Shown: in pieces, positions 6,831 to 12,948 of the stretch
How positions within the stretch are numbered: position 1 is the first letter of the stretch
Layout: each line of letters opens with the position of its first letter
Assembly: GCA_015062085.1 (NCBI GenBank)
Contig: SUVI01000048.1
Location: 1 to 22,572, forward strand
Direction of reading: 5' to 3'
Source of the DNA: Planctomycetaceae bacterium
GTDB lineage: Bacteria; Planctomycetota; Planctomycetia; Pirellulales; Thermoguttaceae
DNA: 22,572 nt
The notes under the pieces: generated by a model
Databases searched by the model: none
The model's input: only the letters and a program-made list of their open reading frames with translations
Told to the model about the DNA's origin: nothing
Translations under genes and position numbers: made by a program

Positions 6831-8621
6831 TTACCAGCGCGGCGGCCATTCCGGTGCTGCTTCTCCAGTGAGTGTCCCCTCCGGGATCGGCATCACGGGG
6901 ACGCTGCCGGTTTCGGCAGTTTGCGGAGCGGCAATGCTTTGCATCGGTTCCGCCTGCTTGAGCTGCTGCGTGAATGGATCCTGAATGCCGGAGTTTTCGT
7001 GGGACACGATGGAACGCTCGTCGGCAGCGGGAGAAGCCGAAGTGTTGATCGGGGTGTTTTGCTGGGGATCTTGAGGGACTTCGATCACGCGCGAGGTCGG
7101 CATCACGTTGACCGGTATCTCCGGATTCGGATCAGTATTCGCCGGCGGAAGAGCTTCCAGCGCGATGCTCTGTCGCGGTACGTCGATCGTTCCGCGGCTC
7201 TCATTCATGGGAGAGTGGACGAAACGTTCCATTTTCAGGTGTCGGAAATAGGCGTGGATCTCGGTCAGAGAAGTAAACATTCCCTCTTGGTCCTCTACGT
7301 CCGCCGCGATGCAGACGCCGAGAAGTTCGCCATTTTCGGAAAACATTCCGCCGCCGCTGCGTCCTGCGACCGGCACGGCAGAGACTTCGATATTTTCTGG
7401 ACCAAGGTAACGATTCAGGTTCGTGATGTTCCCAGTTTGGATCGTCGGATCAGCACCGCGGCTGCAGCCGCACGTGGAGATCGGGAGACCTTTTCGAAGC
7501 GGAAAATCGTTCTGTGCGACGCGGACCGTCTGGATGGGAAAATCGACCGCGACGCTCAGGATCCCCAAGTCAGCTTCTTCGTTGTGATGGATGTATTTGC
7601 CTTCCAGCGTTCGAGTGCCATTCGGAGTGAAAATTTCGACGGAGATCGTTCCGCCTTCCTTGACGTACTCGCGGAAAAGGTGTCCGCAGGTCAGGATCAG
7701 CGCGTATCCGGAACGACAGTCGATGAGCGTCCCCGTGCCGCTTCCCTGCGTACTTCCGAGGACGTGGATGCGCACAGTCGAAGCAAGTATCAGGTCCGAA
7801 ACGCTCTGGGATGCCGGAGTGTTTTGTGCGTCTGTTTCCGATGCAGGAGCAACACTGCGCCAGGAATGCTGTGCGGGTGCGGCTTGAGGTGCCGTTTGAG
7901 GCGCGGAAGCTGCCGAGACTTTCTGGAAGGCGTCCTGTGCATTGGAGGCGACAGCGGCATTTGCGGGACTGGTCGTGCCGAACGGATCTTGCTGGGCCAG
8001 TGTTCCCGAAGCCAGTGTTCCCGCGGCCGGTGTTCCTGCGGCCAACTGCGTTTCCGTGTTTTGAGGCAAACCGGTGGAGAAACTGCATCTTCCTGCCAGA
8101 ATATCCTGCACGGAGACATTCGCTTCCCGGCCTCGCCATGCGGAAGGGGCTGCCTGAACGTACTGCTGCGAGTCGCTCTTCATTCTCCGCGGACGGAAAG
8201 TGGGTGTTCCTCCCGCTTGGACGATGAGGCTTTCGAGTTTCTGTTCTGAAGTGACTCCGACATGACGTGCGACTTCTTTACCGTCCACGATGACGACGAA
8301 ACAGGGAATTTTCGTGATGTTGAAGCGCTGCGCCCAATCGGGGAACTTGTCTGTGTTGACCTTGCTGATACGGTATCCGCGCTGGACGAGACTGTCTACT
8401 GCCGGCATCATCGCACGGCATGGACCGCAGGCGTCGTTGAAAAAATCAAGCAGAACGACGCCGTGTTCTACAGAATTTTCCTCGGAAACGAACGTTTTGC
8501 TTCTGGAAAACAGGCGCGCTGTCGTGTGCGTTTTTGAGGAATCTTCTGCGTAAACTGTGCCGCTGACCAAAATCATGATCCCCAACAGGGCACAGGAAAG
8601 GAGATTGGAAGAACGAATCAT
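6831..8621 (-). CDS. Secreted thioredoxin-trypsin-like serine protease fusion
   Basis: A 596-residue protein. The ATG at 8621 is preferred: GGAG lies 8 bases upstream and a signal peptide follows (residues 1-25, ending VYA). In-frame ATGs at 8768 and 8834 would bury that signal. Residues 45-140 are a thioredoxin fold with CGPC at 65-68 and the cis-proline in KIPCF (Pro106). A Pro/Ala/Gln/Thr-rich linker spans about 145-270. Residues 275-465 are a trypsin/HtrA-like protease with His314 (LTCGH), Asp351 (ADLGIL) and Ser422 (GRSGGG), so the full triad is present. A second low-complexity tail runs to the C-terminus, and I see no PDZ domain. The architecture suggests an envelope protein combining thiol-disulfide chemistry with proteolysis, perhaps in quality control; this role is inferred. 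The LRR lipoprotein follows 80 bp downstream. Confidence 0.88.
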   Translation of the reverse strand: MIRSSNLLSCALLGIMILVSGTVYAEDSSKTHTTARLFSRSKTFVSEENSVEHGVVLLDFFNDACGPCRAMMPAVDSLVQRGYRISKVNTDKFPDWAQRFNITKIPCFVVIVDGKEVARHVGVTSEQKLESLIVQAGGTPTFRPRRMKSDSQQYVQAAPSAWRGREANVSVQDILAGRCSFSTGLPQNTETQLAAGTPAAGTLASGTLAQQDPFGTTSPANAAVASNAQDAFQKVSAASAPQTAPQAAPAQHSWRSVAPASETDAQNTPASQSVSDLILASTVRIHVLGSTQGSGTGTLIDCRSGYALILTCGHLFREYVKEGGTISVEIFTPNGTRTLEGKYIHHNEEADLGILSVAVDFPIQTVRVAQNDFPLRKGLPISTCGCSRGADPTIQTGNITNLNRYLGPENIEVSAVPVAGRSGGGMFSENGELLGVCIAADVEDQEGMFTSLTEIHAYFRHLKMERFVHSPMNESRGTIDVPRQSIALEALPPANTDPNPEIPVNVMPTSRVIEVPQDPQQNTPINTSASPAADERSIVSHENSGIQDPFTQQLKQAEPMQSIAAPQTAETGSVPVMPIPEGTLTGEAAPEWPPRW

Positions 8622-8920
8622 TCGTGAAACTCCGAAAACTCTTTCCGTTTTGCGTTCGCCGCCGCGTTCGGACTGCCTGATCGGCGGAACGGCAGGAATG
8701 GACGGATCTTTCGCGTAATGAGCCGGATATTGGGCCGTGATCTCGAATTGCGGAAACACTGATTTCATATTTTGCCGGCGTTGAAATGAATAGTGACGCG
8801 AAAAAACGAAGGAAAACGGAAACAAAACCTGCATTGGAAATTTCCAGCTGCCCCAAACAGCGGTTTCACTTTTCTCGCGCTTTTATGAAATCATGCGAAG
8901 AAAAAATGCAGGATCCATCT

Positions 8921-8965
8921 CAAAAAAACAGTGAAATGCAGCGGCACGGTACCTGCTGCATTTCA
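8921..8965 (-). terminator. Strong hairpin with minus-strand T7 run
   Basis: TGAAATGCAGC (8932-8942) pairs perfectly over 11 bp with GCTGCATTTCA (8955-8965), with a 12-base loop. The minus strand continues ACTGTTTTTTT. This is a textbook intrinsic terminator, but no recognised minus-strand gene lies upstream of it before the plus-strand promoter at 9313. It may end an unrecognised small RNA, or belong to a decayed gene. Confidence 0.65.
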
Positions 8966-8973
8966 GCTGGGTC

Positions 8974-9009
8974 GGAAGAAAGCCTTCCATGGCCTTCTTT
9001 CTGTTTTTT
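8974..9009 (+). terminator. Terminator-like hairpin followed by plus-strand T6
   Basis: A GAAGAAAGCC-type arm pairs with GGCCTTCTT (one mismatch in nine) around the loop TTCCAT, and CTGTTTTTTG follows on the plus strand. It faces opposite to the hairpin at 8921-8965. The rest of the gene-free stretch 8622-9312 has only weak short inverted repeats (for example CGGC/GCCG at 9014-9032) and AT-rich sequence; I find no tRNA or known RNA there. Confidence 0.4.
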
Positions 9010-9312
9010 GTCCCGGCGAAAGGGGGAAGCCGAAGGTTTCATTGCCTACAGATACGCCGTCCATGGCTCACTGTAAAACGTTGCCCCAGGGGGAGTACCG
9101 AGACGCACGTATTTTCTAAAAAATCTTGAATTAATGCAATGGCAATTTGGAGGTTTTGAGAAAATTTTTACGAAAAAAGAGAAGAAAAAGGAAAAAGGTG
9201 CGGATCTTGCGAAGAGATCTTAGAGTCCATCCAGTGACGGATGCGCAGCTGCCGGATGCCCCCCAAAAGAAAATTTTTTCAAAATGTTTTACTTCTTTTA
9301 TTTACGGAGGCC

Positions 9313-9341
9313 TTGACAAAACGGTGTCTCTCGACTAAAAT
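9313..9341 (+). promoter_or_regulatory. Sigma-70 promoter of the Gfo/Idh/MocA gene
   Basis: TTGACA at 9313-9318 and TAAAAT at 9336-9341 are 17 bases apart. The predicted start near 9348 gives a leader of about 128 nt before the ATG at 9476. Confidence 0.8.
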
Positions 9342-9475
9342 CAGAGTAGAAGTGGAGGCTTTGTGCCTCATTTTCCCCACCTTGGGAAGATTTTCTTCCC
9401 GCCCATCTCTACGGATCCAGAACAGTGAGCCGTCCTGAAAAAACGGTTTTCTCTCTGACCAGAAAGGTTTTCCTT

Positions 9476-10786
9476 ATGGCAAATACCTCCCGACGCACAT
9501 TTTTGAAAAAAGGGACTCTTGCCGCGACAGCTGCGCTTGCCGGTTTTGCGGCTCAGGATCGAGTGTATGCTGGTGAGACGAGTGTTTTGAAGATCGGCAT
9601 CATCGGCTGCGGCGGACGCGGCTGCGGTGCTGTCGGCGATGCGATGAGTATTGACCCGAATATCAAACTCACCCATGCGGCAGATCTTTTCCCGGAAAAG
9701 GTCGCGAACGCAATGGCGGCACTGAAAGAACAGATCGGAGACCGGATCGCCGTGACGCCCGAGACGATGTTTTCCGGTTTTGACGGATACAAAAAAGTGC
9801 TCGAAAGCGACGTGGACATCGTCTTTCTCACCACGCCGCAGTTCTTCCGTCCGCAGATGCTCAAAGAAGCGATCGCAGCAGGAAAGCACGTTTTCGCAGA
9901 GAAACCGGTCGCAGTCGACGGCGCGGGGATCCGCATGATCTTGGAAGCGTCGGAAATGGCTCGTCAGAAGGGATTGAATCTCGTTTCCGGTCTCTGTAAC
10001 CGATACTGGCCCGGAACACGCGATTTCGTGGCGAAACTCCAGGACGGAGCCATCGGCGACATCATCGCGGCGAAAGCGAACCGTATGGGCGGCGACCTCT
10101 GGAAGCGTCCCCGTCGGGAAGGCGATACGGAAATGAGCTACCAGATGCTCAACTGGGTCAACTTCTGCTGGATGGCCAGCGAGTACATCAATGACGTGAC
10201 GATCCATCAGATCGACGTAGCCCTCTGGTGCATGGGGGATCCCACTCCAAAATCCGCAATGGGAATGGGCGGCCGTCTTGTCCGCCGCGGTCCCGATACG
10301 GGCGACATGTACGATACGATGGCCGTCACGTACGAATTTGAAGACGGAAGGATGCTGCAAGCTAACTCCCGCCAGATCCCCGGGGCGTGGAGCGACGCTT
10401 CCACGTGGCTCTACGGCTCCAAAGGCTACGCGCAGATCCGGAACTGTGCCGGAAATCTTGAGATCTTTGGTCCCAATCCGTACAAACACCGTGAAAAATA
10501 CCCCATGAACGGTCTGCAGGCGGAACACAAAACACTTCTGGACGCAATCCGAAGCGGCGGTCAGACCTACGTGAACAACGGACAGTACATGGCAAACTCC
10601 ACCGGCGCGTGCATCATGGGACGCATGGCTGCGTATACCGGAAAAGTCGTGACGTGGGAGGATATGCTCAATGATGAACTTCCGAAACCCTCTGCGCTCG
10701 ATCTAAATGCGGTCCCGCCGACCCTTCCGAATGAGCAGGGCAAGTACAAGATCGCAATGCCGGTCGTGGGATGGGATTTCATGTAA
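9476..10786 (+). CDS. Tat-exported Gfo/Idh/MocA-family oxidoreductase
   Basis: A 436-residue NAD(P)-dependent sugar dehydrogenase-like protein. The ATG at 9476 has AAAGG about 8 bases upstream and starts a twin-arginine signal (SRRTFLKKG, Arg6-Arg7, cleavage near VYA at 32). The Rossmann glycine motif GCGGRG is at 44-49, the family signature AEKP at 141-144, and the putative catalytic His244/Asp247 lie in TIHQIDVALW. A C-terminal alpha/beta domain follows. Tat export indicates folding with bound cofactor before transport to the periplasm, as in glucose-fructose oxidoreductase-type enzymes and many planctomycete paralogues. The substrate cannot be read from the sequence. The gene is monocistronic, with its own promoter and terminator. 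Confidence 0.92.
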   Translation: MANTSRRTFLKKGTLAATAALAGFAAQDRVYAGETSVLKIGIIGCGGRGCGAVGDAMSIDPNIKLTHAADLFPEKVANAMAALKEQIGDRIAVTPETMFSGFDGYKKVLESDVDIVFLTTPQFFRPQMLKEAIAAGKHVFAEKPVAVDGAGIRMILEASEMARQKGLNLVSGLCNRYWPGTRDFVAKLQDGAIGDIIAAKANRMGGDLWKRPRREGDTEMSYQMLNWVNFCWMASEYINDVTIHQIDVALWCMGDPTPKSAMGMGGRLVRRGPDTGDMYDTMAVTYEFEDGRMLQANSRQIPGAWSDASTWLYGSKGYAQIRNCAGNLEIFGPNPYKHREKYPMNGLQAEHKTLLDAIRSGGQTYVNNGQYMANSTGACIMGRMAAYTGKVVTWEDMLNDELPKPSALDLNAVPPTLPNEQGKYKIAMPVVGWDFM

Positions 10787-10813
10787 CAGAGATCTGCTGA
10801 TAAAGTTTAGGAG

Positions 10814-10845
10814 CCTCTTCGTTTTTAGGACGGAGAGGTTTTTTT
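10814..10845 (+). terminator. Rho-independent terminator of the Gfo/Idh/MocA gene
   Basis: CCTCTTCG (10814-10821) pairs with CGGAGAGG (10831-10838) over 8 bp including one G-T pair, loop TTTTTAGGA, followed by TTTTTTT. It lies 28 bases after the stop codon. Confidence 0.88.
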
Positions 10846-10897
10846 GTTTTGCGGCACACTGCCGTCTTAAAAATCGTATTTTGACAAAATATTTTAA

Positions 10898-11154
10898 GGT
10901 CCATCCGGGAACTGGTTTCGTTTCACCACTGAAAGACATTGAAAGGAAACACGAAAAACTCGAAAAAATGCGAAATTTACCAAAAGGCGATCAAAAATAT
11001 TTTAAATCTTTCGTCTCTTTTCGCGTTTTCCGTGAAATTCGTGTCAGGGCCGTTCACTCCCTTTTTCCTCTTTCTTTTTAGTGTGATCCAGCGCCTTCTC
11101 TGTGCTCTCAGTGATAAAATCGGACCAGACGGGTACGCACTTGCCGGAAGAGCC
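10898..11154 (+). repeat. Dispersed ~280-bp non-coding repeat, copy 3
   Basis: A 257-bp copy in the same orientation as copy 2. It begins GGTCCATCCGGGAACTGG and ends TACGCACTTGCCGGAAGAGC. Some 25 bases near the left end, including the GCGTACC part of the terminal repeat, are missing or altered, while the interior remains very similar. It is flanked directly by TATTTTAA on both sides (10890-10897 and 11155-11162), a candidate 8-bp target duplication. Confidence 0.85.
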
Positions 11155-11186
11155 TATTTTAAAAATCAAAACGAAATCGAACAAAA

Positions 11187-11218
11187 GAAGAACCGTCTCT
11201 GGGGGCATGAAGACGGTT
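11187..11218 (-). terminator. Probable terminator of the RHH gene
   Basis: AACCGTCT (11191-11198) and AGACGGTT (11211-11218) form a perfect 8-bp stem with a 12-base loop. The minus strand continues CTTCTTTTGTTC, a broken T-rich tract. It lies about 70 bases downstream of the small minus-strand gene. Confidence 0.55.
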
Positions 11219-11285
11219 TGGAAAGCAAAAATTGCACGAGTACGATCTTCGGTCTTAAGGAAAATGGGGGCTGAAAACCGAAACG

Positions 11286-11537
11286 TTACTCATTCTCCTT
11301 TGCCGCAGAAAGTGCAAAACGCTTCTGCTCTTCCAAAGCATCGTGAAGCGCAGCCTGGATACACTCCTGGAAGGCTTCCGCCAAGCGATTCGTCGCGGTC
11401 GCAGAACGAGTCAGCTCATTCATGATGGCGCGATCCAGGAATTTACTTAACGGTTCCGGGATCTGTTTGACACGGTCGAACACTTCTGCATCGAGCGTCG
11501 TCGTGACTTGGATACGTTTCGGTCGAATTTTTTTCAT
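11286..11537 (-). CDS. Small ribbon-helix-helix-like DNA-binding protein
   Basis: An 83-residue basic N-terminus protein. The ATG at 11537 is chosen because AAGGAG lies 5 bases upstream and the promoter start (about 11577) excludes the longer in-frame ATG at 11612. Residues 9-16 (IQVTTTLD) look like the DNA-contacting beta strand of a MetJ/Arc fold. Helix A (AEVFDRVKQI) and helix B (LSKFLDRAIMNEL) follow, then a C-terminal helix rich in Ala, Glu and Gln. RHH proteins bind DNA as dimers and are often autoregulators or antitoxins. No toxin-like gene is adjacent, so it looks like an orphan regulator. The RHH assignment rests on pattern only. Confidence 0.75.
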   Translation of the reverse strand: MKKIRPKRIQVTTTLDAEVFDRVKQIPEPLSKFLDRAIMNELTRSATATNRLAEAFQECIQAALHDALEEQKRFALSAAKENE

Positions 11538-11583
11538 ACATTCTCCTTGAAGTCCAAAAAAGTTTCTTAAATAATGACCTTTA

Positions 11584-11612
11584 ATTATAGACGAAACTCT
11601 CTGTAAAGTCAA
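11584..11612 (-). promoter_or_regulatory. Sigma-70 promoter of the RHH gene
   Basis: On the minus strand TTGACT (11612-11607), a 17-base spacer and TATAAT (11589-11584) match the consensus at 11 of 12 positions. The predicted start near 11577 gives a leader of about 40 nt. Confidence 0.82.
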
Positions 11613-11654
11613 TGACCGCCTCCCAAAAATCGAACAAAATTTTTAGAGAAGGGG

Positions 11655-11833
11655 AAATTTTTGAGTTTTTCGATTTGAAAAGGAGGATTTTTCCGGATGA
11701 ACGTGCAAAATAAATGGAATTTCCACGAGGTTTGAGACGATTCCATGAAATTTTGAAATTTTCAAAATATGGTATTGACAAAAACCGGTTTTTTTCGGAA
11801 AATCCTCTTTGGAAAATTTTGAGTTTTTTCGAT
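11655..11833. repeat. Nested direct and inverted repeats in the divergent intergenic region
   Basis: A direct repeat (AAATTTTTGAGTTTTTCGAT at 11655-11674, and a one-insertion version at 11813-11833) encloses an inverted pair (AAAGGAGGATTTTTCCG at 11679-11695 against CGGAAAATCCTCTTT at 11796-11810). Inside lie two perfect palindromes: ATTTTGAAA-T-TTTCAAAAT at 11750-11768 and AAAAACCGGTTTTT at 11780-11793. The latter sits in the spacer of the putative lipoprotein promoter. The layout suggests protein binding sites or a long cruciform or hairpin. Confidence 0.6.
11775..11803 (+). promoter_or_regulatory. Possible promoter of the lipoprotein/TIGR03790 pair
   Basis: TTGACA at 11775-11780 is followed after 17 bases by GAAAAT at 11798-11803, a weak -10. 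The spacer contains the perfect palindrome AAAAACCGGTTTTT, which would suit repressor or activator control. The leader would be about 138 nt. Confidence 0.45.
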
Positions 11834-11947
11834 CTCTGTTTGGGGGGAATTTCAGGCGTGCGGGAATCAAAGTCAATGCCGTCTGTCGACTCACTCTGAA
11901 AAACAGGATCGAGAGCCGTCGCAGTGTTGAAAAAGAAGGAGTTTTTT

Positions 11948-12910
11948 GTGAAAAGATCCATTTTTAGTTTAAGTTCGTTTGCTTTACTTTTAGTGTTCTT
12001 GTCCTTTGCTGTTTCCGGATGCTCCAAATCTGATGAGCAGAAGGACGCCGAAGATACGGCAGCTGAAACCGCTGGAGCGGCTGAAACTGCTGAAACTGCT
12101 GAAACTGCTGGAGCGGCTGAAACCGTACCGTCGGCGAATACTTCCGCTTTGCCCGAAACCTCTTCCGATGAAATCGTGAAACCGGCTGAGCTGGATAAAG
12201 CGGTCGAGGCGCACATTCAGAAGATCCTGCAGGAAAATCAGGACATCGCCAAAGCGGAACCGCCGCAGCAGATGACCTACTTCTTCATCCGTGCCCTTCA
12301 GATGGAAAATGAAGATGCCGTTCTGGGAATGCTCACGCTGGATGCGTATCGTGAAATGAAGCGTCTTCAGAAAGAAACGGGGCAGAAAGGCCTGCCGTGC
12401 CCGGATTTCATCAAAACATCAGATGTCGTGCTGGGAAATGTGCAGTATCTTTCCGATGAAACGGATGAAGAAAAAGTCGTTGGGGCGCACGTTGGGACGA
12501 TTTGGCGTGTTCCGTCGGAAAACGGCGTCATGGAAGAAAATATCGCGTGGGTCTTCCGTTTTGAAGACGAAACGTGGCTGGTCGCGGGAATGCTTTCCAT
12601 TGTGGATACGAAATATCCGCCGATCCTGGTCAATTTTGAGAACATGGAAGATACCGAAGAGCAGGCGAAACTCTGGCAGGAAGAAGTCGAGCGCATCGAG
12701 AAGGGCGGAGACGCACCGGCTGCACAAAACGCTCCGGATGCTGCAGTCAGCGATCTGGGGACGGATCCGAAACCTGCTGCCGATGCGGAGATCAGTACGG
12801 AAAACGGCGCGGTTCCGGCAGATGGTCCGGAACTTCCCGCTGAGACCCCGGCGGAACTTTCGGGAGAACTGCCTGCGGAACTTCCCGCGGAACTTCCCGC
12901 GGAACTTTAA
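11948..12910 (+). CDS. Lipoprotein of unknown function with low-complexity ends
   Basis: A 320-residue protein. The GTG at 11948 is preferred because AAGGAG lies 6 bases upstream; the GTG at 11924 would add eight residues without a ribosome site. Residues 1-25 form a lipoprotein signal ending VSGC (Cys25). An Ala/Glu/Thr stretch (about 32-60) is coded by tandem 9-bp GCTGAAACT units. Residues 75-230 form a compact alpha/beta domain (helices QQMTYFFIRALQMENEDAV and LDAYREMKRLQ, strands GAHVGTIWRV and IAWVFRFEDETWLVAGML) that looks like an NTF2-like fold. The tail is Pro/Ala/Glu-rich and ends in a PAEL repeat. No enzymatic motif is seen. The next gene begins 38 bases later, so the two are probably one operon. 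Confidence 0.82.
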   Translation: MKRSIFSLSSFALLLVFLSFAVSGCSKSDEQKDAEDTAAETAGAAETAETAETAGAAETVPSANTSALPETSSDEIVKPAELDKAVEAHIQKILQENQDIAKAEPPQQMTYFFIRALQMENEDAVLGMLTLDAYREMKRLQKETGQKGLPCPDFIKTSDVVLGNVQYLSDETDEEKVVGAHVGTIWRVPSENGVMEENIAWVFRFEDETWLVAGMLSIVDTKYPPILVNFENMEDTEEQAKLWQEEVERIEKGGDAPAAQNAPDAAVSDLGTDPKPAADAEISTENGAVPADGPELPAETPAELSGELPAELPAELPAEL

Positions 12911-12948
12911 TGGATCCCTGACGTTTTTTTAATGAAATGGAGTCGAAA

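Noticed and set aside
8768..8834. Upstream starts for the thioredoxin-protease gene
   Set aside because: These would put about 50-70 residues ahead of a clear signal peptide and lack a good ribosome site, while the ATG at 8621 has GGAG at proper spacing.
8930..9110. Known RNA families (tmRNA, RNase P RNA, SRP RNA, 6S RNA, common riboswitches)
   Set aside because: I compared the visible motifs on both strands from memory and found none of the conserved core words of these families. Kept only as an unassigned candidate.
11286..11537. Toxin-antitoxin module
   Set aside because: The RHH-like protein resembles antitoxins, but no small toxin gene overlaps or adjoins it on the same strand.
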